Origin: Mesodorylaimus sp. YZB2_4
Lineage: Eukaryota; Nematoda; Enoplea; Dorylaimida; Dorylaimidae
Reading direction: 5' to 3'
Length of the DNA stretch: 64,000 nucleotides
NCBI GenBank assembly: GCA_030248295.1
Contig: JASANH010001085.1
Span: forward strand, 186,001 to 250,000
The position numbers were made by a program, and so were the translations under genes. The notes below the pieces were generated by a model, which did not search any database, had not been told where the DNA came from, and worked only from the letters and a program-made list of their open reading frames with translations. Below are positions 21,731-33,900 of the stretch, in pieces; position 1 is the first letter of the stretch; every line of letters starts with the position of its first letter.

Positions 21731-22425
21731 CGGTCGTGGACTCCTGCGCTCTTTTACGATATATAAATATGGAATAAAAACTATAGCGTTCATTGCTTTC
21801 GATTAGCCCGAGGTTGCAAAGCGTCCATGATTTGGAAGGTGAAAATCTCTTCTAAGAAAACTGAGCAAACGGACCCGTATATCAAGGTAAGAAATAGAAA
21901 AACCTCGTCCTCAAAATTGTAGGCCTTTTTATGTGTTTTATCTCACAATATTTCATGAAGAAGTGATTGCTGGTTCAGGAAGACCTTTGTGGTGAGGTTG
22001 AACTGAATGCGGTTTACTGTCATCCACTTCGAAATGCTCATGCATTATCACTGTTACGGCCATCCGAAAGCGTGCGAGAAGCATTTATTCGATTGTTCAA
22101 TTAAGGACACACAATCCCATCTGCTATCAGTTGCTTGAAGACCGAAATAGAGCTGTATCACGCCGGCGACGAAGCTTTTTTGGCAGCGGCAAGCGTTGCG
22201 CCACCGAAGCGATCGGTGTGTACTTGGCATGATCAATAGATGAAAGAAAACTTGGGCGCTGGCGACGGTCTGGAAATGTGGAGCGTTCTCGAGGAGAAAA
22301 TACCTGAATACAAGGCGAATAGAACTATCGTCCCGCTCATCATCATCATATTTACTTCATTGGACAAACGCTAAAGCGCACTCTAAGTCCAAGAAACACT
22401 TTAAAAGAGTTATACAAAAAAAACA

Positions 22426-23260
22426 TCAATTACAATGAGTATCGAAAACAGTCGAACGAAAATAAGAGTAAGACGCCCAACTCGTTTCCCATGGGACACT
22501 ATTCCATAATTCAGTACTAGAAAAGATAAAGCTTTGTTTATAAGCCTCGAAATAATGTCTGGGCACAATAAGATGATGTGGTTCGCATATCTGACGACTA
22601 TCACGAGAAGCCACTCGATGCACAAAGCGGATATTAGAAAAATCATGTACACCGTGATAAAAGTTATAAAACTGGCACAATTTCAGTCCTTTCCTTCTAT
22701 CATACAGTGAAGACCACCCGGCTTCTTTCAGCCCATCTTTATAAGTTACGCGAAAATCGTTCAAATATAATCTCAACGCATAAAACTGAGCTCGTTCTAA
22801 CTCTCGAATATCCTTATCCAGCTCAGGATCCCAGCATATGGCACCATATTCAAGCACAGAACGGACACAGGCATTACATATGATACCCAAAAAACTCGGA
22901 TCTACATGCCTTCCCAGTTTGCGCCTAATTGCACCAATCATATTCGTTGCCTTTCGTACAGTCAAAGAGACATGCTCACTGAATTTCATATCCGAGGAAA
23001 ACAGAATACCCAAATATTATACCTCCTTAAAGAAATCCAGGTTGTGTCCATTCACCATTAAGTCCAGGGGAGGCGGTAGTCTGTTGTGGCCGTATCGTAA
23101 AATTATCGCTTGCGATTTCGAAACATTGAAATCCAGTCCTGCTGATCGAACCCAGGTCGAGATGAAATCGATAATTGGTTGAATAATGGCTTCGAGTTCC
23201 TTCATTTTCCGAATAGGCACGAACAGTCCGAGTAAGATAACTTGTCAGAAGCAACCAGAA
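22426..23260 (-). mobile_element. non-LTR retrotransposon fragment (CR1/Jockey-like RT C-terminal part)
   Basis: Reading minus: KMKELEAIIQPIIDFISTWV, GLDFNVSKSQAIILRYG, then after one TAA (about 23014) YLGILFSSDMKFSEHVSL, KATNMIGAIRRKLGR, VRSVLEYGAICWDPE, LERAQ. These are the conserved palm/thumb blocks (GL..N..KS, YLG....S, R..LEYG..W.P) of CR1/Jockey-type ORF2 reverse transcriptases. The catalytic YADD block would lie just upstream but the frame breaks near 23230. 5'-truncated and dead. Confidence 0.85.
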
Positions 23261-23714
23261 ACCTAAGGTCGTGGTTGTCTTGACCAACATCATGCAACGA
23301 GCGCGCGATCAGCAGAAGGAGCTCCACGACGCTAGCTCAACTGCCTTCGAAAAAACGAAAACGCGATCTGAAAGCAAGTATTTTGTTCAATCAGCGGTAT
23401 GGGCACAAAAGCAGTTTCACGGGGTTTTTGCGCTTGTTTCTGATCTCAGGCATCTTATATATGTTTGTGAGCATTTTCAAATCTGAGGCGTCCGTTATTG
23501 TGATTGCCGGCTTTATCTGATGATCTGATCTGATTTATCTTTCGCATTTATCCTATTCATCTTACGCATGTCACTGCTCAATATAGTACCAAAGTATCAC
23601 CAAGCATGGTGAGAAGCTCAGCTAGTGCTCTTCTTGCATGGAAAATTCACCCTAGTTTACGATACCGTACTTGTGGCAGACGCATATGAAGCTACTGTAT
23701 GCTATGCCATCCTG

Positions 23715-23840
23715 CTATATACGTGTCGACGTAAGCGACTACGCACCTGTATTTCGTTGCGGTCGCAAGAAGTCGCAGGTGGACGCGTAGTCGCGTGGAT
23801 CCCTATCCCTGGACACGTCGTAAATGTGCCTCTGCAGCAG
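23715..23840. repeat. inverted repeat arm 2 (partner 21600-21730)
   Basis: See partner. The two arms bracket the LINE fragment at about 2 kb distance in opposite orientation. Confidence 0.5.
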
Positions 23841-24920
23841 AGTCCAAAAAAATACAGTATCTCCCACATAACTTTCTACGGAATCCATGAAAAAACTTCA
23901 ACTGTCCTGGCCAAACCAATGTATACAGTAAATCAGAGTCTGCATAATCGCCCTGAAGCGAGATTCTTCGGCCGCAGAGTCGTCCGCAATGGCGCATCTT
24001 GGACAGGGATACGAGCTAAACCAGGATTTGGAGATATTGTGAGGGAAATTTTTGACTGTGCACTCTCTGTACACCTCTGCCCCGTCATTCTGAGATGAGT
24101 CCTAGAAGGTAGCCGGGAAGGGGGTTGCAAATAGAGCATACAGTACAACTCCAAAAAACCGCTCAGGATACAGATCGAGTCGATTTGAAACTTTAGATTA
24201 CATAGGTTGGAGGTTCGCTCGAATGCCAAACCTGAGCACAGAATAGGCTGAAGTTCAAAAGCCTGGTGAAATAGACGACAACCGCCTGCTATGCCAGCTA
24301 GCTCTTTATCAAAACCTTGAGCAAGTATAAACGCTTCTGCCCTTTATTAAAATTCGTTATGACAGTCGGTTCAAGCTCTAGTGCCAATACGAACTTCAGA
24401 ACACCAACCACAAAGCCACCGTTGCGACTTGCAACTGTTTGCACCAAACGAAAAGTATCGATGTGACCCCAAGGACTAGTTTGGATTTCCCGCTCAGCTT
24501 ACAGTCTTCGAAAAATGTCATAAGCAGTGGGAGCCTTCTGCGACGTGGCGCCCGTTGCTCACGCCACCGAAAGCTATTGCGGAAGTGATGAAATCAGGAC
24601 GACGACCTGATGTCGATTGATATTACGACTGATATTTCAAGTCATTTCGACATTTTAAACAACTAAACGAGGTGTATCCGAAAAGTTCTGATTTTGTGGT
24701 CAGTAAGTTTGTTGCGTCTTGATTCATGCAAATGAAGGATATAGTTTAACTGGTTGACGTTTTTTTGTGTTTATATCAACTTTCTTGAAACTTTTTTCGA
24801 AAACTGGTGCGTTATCTTACTTTGATTCATGCTTAAACTAGTGATTTTTCTTGGATTTAGTGGCGAAAGCACCGTTCAAATTTTGTGGAAACCGGGGTAC
24901 AAATACCAGTGTGAGTACTC
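23841..24920. other. intergenic, no gene
   Basis: Short frames only. No recognisable element boundary. Confidence 0.35.
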
Positions 24921-24991
24921 GCGCCAGTAGTGTAACGGTATCATGCAAGATTCCCATTCTTGCGACCCGGGTTCGACTCCCGGCTGGCGCA
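24921..24991 (+). tRNA. tRNA-Gly(CCC)
   Basis: 71 nt. Acceptor GCGCCAG/CTGGCGC, discriminator A; anticodon stem CAAGA/TCTTG with loop TTCCCAT giving anticodon CCC (24953-24955); T-arm CCGGGTTCGACTCCCGG. TTTT follows at 24996. Third tRNA-Gly within 7.6 kb. Confidence 0.95.
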
Positions 24992-25215
24992 GATGTTTTG
25001 GAATTTTTACTCTGTTGATTGAATATCGCTCGAAGTTACTGATGGTGAGGGCAGCCACTGACGATGAGGTTATGCGCTCTCTAGGGGCTCATGCTTAGGG
25101 CAGTGTGTGGAATATCTAAATCGCGAATAATCAACTTTTGCAGGTTCCCCATCCTACTTCTTTTGTATTATAGATATTCGAAATTTAGATCGGTCTAGAT
25201 CAGTGTTGAAAAAGA

Positions 25216-28200
25216 ATGTCTGACACGACGAATCCGCCAGAACTGCGTCAATCGGCTTCCCAGTCGGAGAATGTGGACCCGATTTGGTGGCAGATTACCC
25301 GAGCTATATTGCGATCGATATGGATCCTGGTCGATAATGCTATCGGCATCCCGGTCTATTTGTTCACCATGTTATTTCTGTACCCGCTGAGATATATTTG
25401 GTAAGCATGGAGAGGTAGCGGCAACAGTGGGCTGGGTGGAATGCTTGGACTGCGCTCAGGCCTTTGGTTACCGGAATATGTATTCGAAATAGCAGTACAG
25501 TACCTTCTACAGTTACCGTACAATATGCTGTATTACGCCTGTGATGGGGAATCAATGAAACATGAAAGTGAAACAAGAATGTGTGGCATACTGTACTGCA
25601 AATGTATCTTTTCTTCCCTATCCCGCTGTAGGCGCTGGTTTCTCCTGTGTCTCTTTAAGTGCGCTAAACAACAACAATGACAGCGAGAAGACAGCAGGTT
25701 GGGGGGGGGGGGCGTAATGCAGAACACGTCATCCAAGCTAATCTGTGAAATTCACCTTAAATTAAAGCAGAGTTTAGTTTTCACCTGATCGGCCTAGAGT
25801 CGCCTGGTTATTGGCCTTTTATCGGTCTTTTTATTTTCAGGCCGCAGTTTTATTGGGACATGGACGCCTTCTTTTTCCGAGAGCTGATGAGAAACGTTGG
25901 ATATTGGATGTGGTCGGCTAATTACAAAAGTAAGCTCGTATTATTTTTTACTGATTTTCTGGATCCTCCTTTTATTTTGTCTGGGCTGGATTAGTCGGGC
26001 CACCAGCTAATATGTGATTGTGCGTGCTACTGCCTGGCAGGCGTAGGAGGAGAATGTGGTCTACCAAAGTCGCGGGACAAAAACTCCTGTTAGAGCATGG
26101 CTCTTATGGCGACTACTTTTGCGGCTGATACATGAAGGGCGGGCGGGGTTGACATCTCGTAGCCATCAATGATTCTGTCGCTGTAACCCAACTGCCGCCA
26201 GGTTACATGTGCATGCAATATCTGCAGTTTTGATCCTTTTCTGGGCATTCCAGCATGCTGATGGCCTTGGGGCCTACTGTACTGCCTGTTGCAGTATGCT
26301 GTGCGATAAACCTCTGCATTTGTCTATTTTCAGTCGTCGAATACGGCGATTTACCATTCCGATACCAGAACGATCGCTGTTTAGTCGTGATCAATCATCA
26401 GAGTACAGCCGATGTACCAACTCTGTGCGCAGCGATTTGCAAGAAAGGAGTCGGCAGTGGGAAGGTAGCAAAGACTGATGGGCCCATGTTTCCAAATAAA
26501 ATTTCCTAATTTTAGATGATGTGGATTCTTGATCACGGATTCCGATTTTCGAATTTTGGTTTAGTTAGTTGGATGCATGGCGATTTCTTCATTCAGCAAG
26601 TAAATCTGAAAAATCAAAGAATTTAAAAATATAAGTGATAGACTTCAAATTTTCAGGGTCGTGAAACTCGACATTTGCAAGGCCCAAAATTGGCGGCTCA
26701 CATGCGTCGTAAATTTTGGTCTCGGGAACGTCGCTGGTGCATGGTGTTCCCAGAAGGTGGATTTTTGTATAAACGTCGCGAAACCAGTCAAAAGTACGCG
26801 AGAGAAAATGGCTACCCCGTTCTCAAGCACGTTACACTACCGCGAGTGGGGGCAGTGAAAGCCATGCTGGAAACGGCCAACCCAATTAGTCGATCTGAAT
26901 CGCCTGATTTGCAATCGGATGGAAAAAGCGCAGTTGATGGTGGCCAAGGTGAGCGCAGTGAAACTGCTACACAAACACCACAAACGTCGCCAGTGCGCGC
27001 AGTGGTCTGTCTGTCCTACATACTGCACACTTGTCGGGCGGTGTCGTAGCTGTAGCACAGGGCATAGGGAGATTGCAAGACCAGTTTCCAGAGCACCCAT
27101 GAATGCGCGAATCCTTGGCGATGCAGTAACGTTCGTTCGGGATCGCCCCTCCCAAACCCGATCCCACTCCTGCTAAAATTGTTGGCATCGAATGTTGTGA
27201 AGAAGGGGAAGGGGAGAGGAATGGATTGGTTGGGAAGGGAATGTTTCAGAAGGGGAAGCTGGAGAAAATTTGGTGAATGAGTGAGCTGATCAAGAGGAAG
27301 GAATAGATTTGTTTGCTAATTGGTTGACTGATTCTCCGCTTTTTTGCTCGCCTGATTTTGAATGCCATGATACTGTCAATACTGCATTCGAAATTATTGA
27401 GAGAAATAGAGTCATTTGCTCTTTATTCGCTGCCTACTCAGAGTTGGTTATAGGTCATTTGCAGCGAATAAAAAGTGAAAAAAAACTCTAAAGATCCCAC
27501 TCAGGATTGAGCGAGTTCCGACTCCCGATCTCAAAAAATGATCCCGAACGAACGTCACGGTGCAGTGGATCAATTACTGGGATTTTATAACTTTTGGAGG
27601 AAACCTGGCGTTGCCTAAACATTTTCTGACCCGTGCTGATCGGTCCAAGGGAGGATCAGTTTTTTTGCCCTGCAACTGCATACATCCCAAACGTCTATTG
27701 CCTTTTTGAAATCTGATGCTGATGGTGTGGTGTAGCATGTGGCATTCATATAGGCTCTCTAAACTGGTTTTTTAATCTGTTCCTGGGAAGCGAATGGTAC
27801 CGTTAGAATTGCAGCGCTGTTTCACTGACAGTAGCCAGCTGCAGGCGCAGTGGAGCATCACTACTGCGTTGTGGTGACAGAGTGGCAACCGTAACCTACG
27901 CCTACTACATCTGCACTGTGCTGGCTCTACAGTATGGGATGTCGGCATCTGTATGTTGGAGTGCAGTAGAGCAATAAAAGAGATATTGCACTATGTGTGA
28001 CAGGAGCAGTCTGGCACTGCGGTGTGCCGTAGGTGCCACTGGGCTCGATCCTTGTAAGAATGAACCACAGTCCTCCACCATACCCGTGCACAACAATGGG
28101 TGCTGGTCGCATTAGATCACTGCGCTGCATTGATCCAATCTATCGGCCACCTAGCGCATGGCGTGACGTAGCAGTATCTTTGCACATCACTGGCGCAATG

Positions 28201-28944
28201 TAATATTGCAGCTATGTGTTGTGCCATTCAATAAACATAGGTTTTTTTAATGACAGACTAAATGCTTATCGAATTCGTATCACACGTTTCATTGGTAAAC
28301 ATGCGACCCGCACGTATGAAGCTTGCGAGCGTGTAGCATAGCGACAAGTCTGCGCTGTCGCTGCTACTGCCTCACTCTGGCGCGCTTAGCACCAGCATAG
28401 TGCAGCGGAATGTAAGACCAGATTGTGCCATTCATTGACGCAGTCTCCCACAGTGCAGTTTATCGTGCCACACAGTAGCACTTGTCACAGTGGATACAGA
28501 CTACTGTAGAATCAAAATGTTGCAGACATGGACGAAACCCAGCCGGCCCCAGGACCAGGATTTCGTTACTTGGTCGATGTGACACTGGCCTATCCGAATG
28601 GTAAACCATTAGATATACTTCAAATGGTCTTGGCCAATCGTCCAGCTTGCGAAGTGGCCGTGCATTATCGTCTTATCAAAATCAACGAGGTACCGCGAGA
28701 TGATGAAGAAGCACTGACCAAATATATGTATCGTTTGTGGGAGGAAAAAGAGAAATTACTGGATCATTTTTACAAAGAAGGCGAATTCCCGGGTGCACCG
28801 CGCGATGAAGCGAATGTAGTCGATTATCATTTGGCCGGTTTGATCTTGCATAATGGTCTGTTCATTGCTTTAGCTTTCATGTATTACCAGATGATACGCA
28901 CTCTGGTTTCACATGGCATGTCTGCGGCGAATACTTTTTTCTGA
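25216..28944 (+). CDS. LPGAT1: LPGAT1-like lysophospholipid acyltransferase, 6 exons
   Basis: Exons 25216-25400, 25841-25929, 26334-26464, 26516-26599, 26657-26948, 28526-28944; all GT-AG with consistent phases; 399 aa. N-terminal TM region VDNAIGIPVYLFTMLFLYPL, acyltransferase motif I NHQSTAD (residues about 112-118, the H-x4-D catalytic pair), MMWILDHGFRFSNFGLVSWM, motif III FPEGGF (about 194-199) followed by KRRETSQ, then TLPR (motif IV), DVTLAYP and a C-terminal TM. Order and wording match LPGAT1 of animals (ER acyl-CoA:lysophosphatidylglycerol/lysophosphatidylethanolamine acyltransferase). Length is close to the human protein (370). Intron 5 is 1577 bp, far longer than the others, and holds a hAT-like MITE (27127-27557); intron 1 holds a G-run and a relic of the GGATCGG element family. 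Confidence 0.92.
25675..25740 (+). repeat. fragment of the TGACAGCGAG repeat family, with poly-G
   Basis: TGACAGCGAGAAGACAGCAG then GTTGG, a run of about 10 G and CACGTCATCC match the interior of the elements at 51181 (51421-51480) and 55490 (55708-55770). A remnant in LPGAT1 intron 1. Confidence 0.5.
27127..27557 (+). mobile_element. 431-bp hAT-like MITE in LPGAT1 intron 5
   Basis: Terminal inverted repeats TAACGTTCGTTCGGGATC (left) and, read from the right end, TGACGTTCGTTCGGGATC: 17 of 18 match. Flanked by CGATGCAG (27119-27126) and CGGTGCAG (27558-27565), a 7-of-8 target duplication. No coding capacity. A rearranged relative lies in PARP1 intron 21 (37165-37797). Confidence 0.75.
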
Positions 28945-29713
28945 GTAGGTACCAAGTACACGGCGGGATGAGGAAGTGTGAATCTGTTCGGGAATATCTT
29001 TTAAATTTGTTCTATTTCTTGCTCTGGTTTCCAATTCGCTTTGCTATGTTAAGTGTACCCGCAGCAGTTTGGATGGCAGTGGTGCTTGGATGCGTGTATT
29101 TTCTGGGCTTCGATCAGATAAGTTTTACGAGTTTATTTGACTGATGAAGTGATATTGATCGATCCGTAATATGTCGTATTTTTGTGGTTTTTGTGATTGA
29201 TATTTTTTATTCTGTCTTTTTCCTTACCTACTCCGTTCCAATTGACTGACAGGCTTTACCAAATATTTCAGACGTGTTTCAAAGTGCATTCTGTTGTGTC
29301 GTGATTATAAGCGATCTTTATTAAAATAGTGACTGTGGCGTGCAAAATCGTATCGATAGTTTTCGAAAAGGCTGAAGAAAAGGTTTATGAATGTAGGGTA
29401 TCGAATTTCCCGCTCTTAAAACTGATGCTTATAGCAAAAAGAGCCAGCTCTATTTCTGGCGGGAAGTACCTGCGCGCTAGTGACTTATCAGTATTCGTCC
29501 CCTGCTGAAGAAAAACCCATTTTTCTATCTCTGTTCTGATTGTTTGGTTTTTTCAAGCCAGAAAGTCTATATGCTCACATAACTCATTTTATAAAATTGT
29601 TTTCGCGCCTTAAAACAAATTTTTCCGTTTAGAAATTTAAGGTGATAGTTTCATCAAGTGAGGAATACTTGGGTTGATGCGCAATGTTCGAGCCTCGAAA
29701 TTTTTATTCCATG
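28945..29713. other. 3' flank of LPGAT1-like gene
   Basis: AT-rich sequence without a supported gene. A candidate weak poly(A) signal TTAAAA lies near 29320. Confidence 0.35.
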
Positions 29714-29714
29714 A

Positions 29715-30902
29715 TGGGTTGCCAACTTCGCCGGAAACCGGCGATTTGTCGCCGGTTTTTGACCCTGTCGCTGGTTTTTCGCCGGTCGGGTACCTTCGCC
29801 GGTTCCGTTCGCCGGTCAGCCTCAATATCGCCGGTTTTGTCGCCGGTTCTGGAAGCTTCCCTCTCCAGCACTACAGTGTGCAAACTTTGGCCATTGACCG
29901 CCAGCTTTGATGTTGACGCATTCTCTTTTTCTGTGCCAAGTACATATCATTTAAACCCAGTCCACAAGCTTGCTGTGTATCTCCTTTTTCCTCTTCTCAC
30001 CCTTTTTTTTGCGTCAAAATTTGGAAGCGCTTATCTAGTAATTTTTTATTTCGTTTCGAACTTTCTGGGCAGTACGTCGTTAGATGCCCTGCAGCCCCAT
30101 CACTTTAGGTTATTATACCTACTGGCTAAGTCATGCCTGAGCATTCCGTCCATTCTCTTGGATAATTTGCAACAATACGGCTCATACAAGGTTGGAACAC
30201 TTTTCAAGGGAATTTCCTATTTTCCCCGTAAAACTCAGGGAAAATGGTAGGTTCAGAGCCAAATTTAGAAGAAACTGAGAGGCTGCATTTTAAGGTAAAG
30301 TTTGGCGTTTTTACAATATGAAGTGGTTTAAAGGATTGTTATCGCTTCATCATTTCATTCAAATTCAAATTATTTTCCAACGGCTTCATCTGTAAATGTC
30401 ATGATTAGGAGATGTAACCAGTTAGAAATTCTTCTACCAAGTCTAGGTCAGGGTAAAAATGTTAGGGGAAAGATCGGATTATTGTCTCAAAAACCTGGGA
30501 AAATCAGGGAAAATCATTCCCTAATAGTTTGAACCCTGAAGAAGACGAATCTGCCATCAAAAAACTCCTAGGTCGCTTTTAGGAAAATATATACGATCAT
30601 AAGAGAGGTCAGAAGAGTTGGTCGTTGACGGAGACAGTTTTAAAATTTGGGAAAGAATTCATGATTACAGTGCTTGTTGAAACAGTCCTATAGGAAGTGG
30701 CAGCAGAAGGCGATTTTTGTTTTTCGTTAATGCGAAATGCACGAGTTGCTGATGTGAAGTAAAAGTATACAAAGTAGCACTGTGTTTTGATGCATTTTAT
30801 GATCGCCGGTTTTCTGTCGCCGGTCACTTATTTTGTCGCCGGTTTTTCGCCGGTTTTTATCTCAGCTTTCGCCGGTCGTGTTGTTTCAGGTTGGCAACAC
30901 TG
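29715..30902. mobile_element. ~1.2-kb inverted-repeat element with TCGCCGGT arrays
   Basis: The right end read inward is CAGTGTTGCCAACC; the left end reads TGGGTTGCCAACTTCGCC, sharing TTGCCAAC. Outside are TTCCATGA (29707-29714) and ATCCATCA (30903-30910), 6 of 8 equal. Inside both ends lie clusters of the octamer TCGCCGGT or its variants (about 9 at 29730-29860, about 5 at 30804-30880), nearly all on the same strand. No transposase seen. The ends fit the hAT pattern, but the left boundary is degraded. Confidence 0.55.
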
Positions 30903-30994
30903 ATCCATCATCTCGCTTCTCGAAGTCTTTTATTACGTTATTCTTCAATTCGTAACAAAATTTTAAAAAATAGTGTCATTACTAATCAAACAAC

Positions 30995-33900
30995 ATGGAA
31001 TATCCGTTCAACGTAGAATACGCTAAGAGCAATCGATCGAGTTGCAAAGGTTGCAAATCACTCATCTCAAAGGATGACTTGCGATTGGGAATCATGGTTC
31101 AGGTAAACTAGGGTGTTTTGCAGCGTGCATTTCCTCTGTTTTTCTTGGATTTGACCAAGTAATTGCGTTTAGTTTCATGTCCTAATTTATGCAAAGTGCG
31201 GTACTGGATACATATCTCAACAAGCTGCCTGCTGTATTATGTCTGCTGCAGTCCTGTAGGGCATGTAAAATAGGATTGTCATGGCGAGAAAGAATTTTTA
31301 GAGCCCGCATTTTGACGGTCGCGTTCCGATGTGGTATCATTACGACTGTTTTTGGCGTCAAGGCAAATCAAGCCAACTGAAATCGGAATCGGAAATCCAT
31401 CACTTCGAAAATTTGCGTTGGGATGACCAGGAAAAAATTCGTCAGCGCATTCAGGGTACGAGTGTTACTAATGCGCACTTATTTCGTGTATTTCTACCCT
31501 TTCCTTTTTTTCAGGAAAATCTGCATCAAGCGCACGTAAATCCGAACCGCTGAAGATGCCGATTGCAAAAATCACTGATTTTCAAATTGAAGCTGCTAAA
31601 GCCGGTACGGCGAAATGCCGAGAATGCAACAATAAAATCTTGAAGGTAGACCGAATCAATTCTTTAGACGCCCCGTAGGGACTTTCGGTTTGGTCCTCTA
31701 GCTTCATCCCTCAGAGATTTGTTAGATGCTTGCCGGTTGCCCTCATTTACTCGGACTGAGGAGTCGGAGGATGGCTGGTGCCCTAGAAGATAAAAAAGTA
31801 GCAGACTTTGTTGATGCGTTAATATATTTTAGAGCGAGCTGCGTGTAGGTCGTTATGAAAAGAGAGAACGTTCTACGGTGTTGTGGTATCATTTGGGGTG
31901 TTTTGCTTTGAAACGCGATGAATTCGGTTTCATCTTTGATCCAAAATCGTAAGTTTGTTAGGATGTTAACAAAAAAGTTTCTTTCAAAACGTTGTTTTTG
32001 TTTTAGAATACCCGATTTTGATAAATTAAACGATGAAAATCAGAAATTGGTAACGGAGAAACTGAAGCTAACTTTGTAAGTTCTGTTTAGTTCTGTCGCA
32101 CTTCTCTTGAAATTACCAGACTTTTCACAGAAAACGTCCTCGTGACGATGAGAAATCCGAAGATGAAGCTGGGACAGCAGCAAAAAAAGCTAAAAAGTCA
32201 AAGAATGGCCAGCCGCCAGAAGATGGCGAAAAATTAGTTTTAAAAGTATGCTTGCAAAATTTTGCTTATTGGCTAAATCGAAACTTTTCATGCCAAATTC
32301 AGAAGCAAACCGAGGATTTGTGGAAACTTCGAGATCAATTGACAAAAAATTTGACGAAAAAAATGATGAGCGAATTACTGACGCATAACAACCAAGAAAT
32401 ACCATCGGGCGAATCGAAAGTGGGTTGTTATGCTTTCTGACGTCTTTGATAAAAATTTAAAAAAGTTCATTTCTCAGAAATCAAGGAATCATTTTTAGAT
32501 TTTGGATCGTTTAACCGATTGCATGCTGTTCGGAGCTTTGGAACGATGCACTGAATGCAAAGGCGGCCAATTAGTTTACAGGTATTTCACTATCGTTTTT
32601 TAGCAGCTCTAATTCACTAGCTTCACGTTTGATGTGAAGTAATATTGGTGACGAAAATTAAAGCTAATAGCAACCTGATAGAACTTGCAGATCCTGAGTT
32701 CTGTTTCAGCTTCTGATGGAATGCTCTGGGGATAAAAAAGTTAAGACCACACTGAGAATAAGCTAGTTTTGCTTTGGCTGACTTCGGTTTTGATAAGTTG
32801 TCACTTTAGCTCCATTGGTTCCCTCCATCTGCTTGCCTTCTCGTAATGTTAGTCAGCATATTTTTTTGCCATAGGGCATGTTTTGTGGACAAGGAATATG
32901 AGCGGCCTTACGATTAGACTTTTTGCCTACTCAAAAATGGTAGCGGGTATGATAGAGGCATGAATATCAACTGGACGACTGATCGTGGAAACGAGCAGAG
33001 GACCATGCAATCCTGTGCTCGTGGTCCACACAGTGGGCTTGGAGTGTCTAACTCTCATGCTATCCGTAGTAGCGCTTGCTCTTATTGTCAGTAGGAGTGT
33101 TCGACTCGCGGAAAAGGTGAATCATTTTGTGTCATGTGTCCCTTCATCCTCGAGCGGTTCATTACTGATTTGATAAACCATGAGCACGAACACAAGGTAG
33201 GGAGATGGGGGGGGGGATTTTCCAGTGTCCCTTGAGGCTTAGGCATGCAACGATAAGCCATACCACTTTACTCGCAGCGCTACAGCTTTGGCGTGTTTAG
33301 GTTGCTCACGTGAAACAGCACAGCTGCCTTTTGGGAGTCTGTCCGAAGAGCAGCAGTGCACAGAACACAAGCTTTTTGGATTTGACGCTGACATCTTAAT
33401 GCATACACACAGTATATGCTGTATGTGCGAGCGATTGATTACACGCTGTGCGCAGCGCCTAACATGTTGGGACACTTCACCTTTTTCTTGTGGCCGAGTA
33501 GACCAGCCATCCTAAGCCCTTGTTCCGCTGTGAGCATTGGCTGGTCTTAAAGTTTTGAGTCTGTCATAACAGACTTTTTGGAAATAGTCAGTCATCTCTT
33601 TTCAGTACCACTTCGAACGCTTATGTTTGTACTGGTCATATTTCCGGATTTACTGGTTGTCAGTTCAAAACCACAACACCTAAACGAATTCCTTTCGAAA
33701 TTCCAGATGGTTTTGAAGAGTTCGATTTTCTGTAAGTTTTCATAAAGAAGGGCTGAAGGTTTTTTCACATTTTTATAATTTCAGGGCAAATTATCATTTC
33801 AAACCGGGTCGAGAACGTGTGTTGCCTTCAACCAGATCTTCATTTTCGGATGGAGCTGGCACATCAGCCACAACTGTTCCGTCGTTGCCTCTCGCCCAAC

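Noticed and set aside
21470-21793. 107-codon frame on the minus strand
   Set aside because: It overlaps the inverted-repeat arm shared with 23715-23840; repeat sequence rather than gene.
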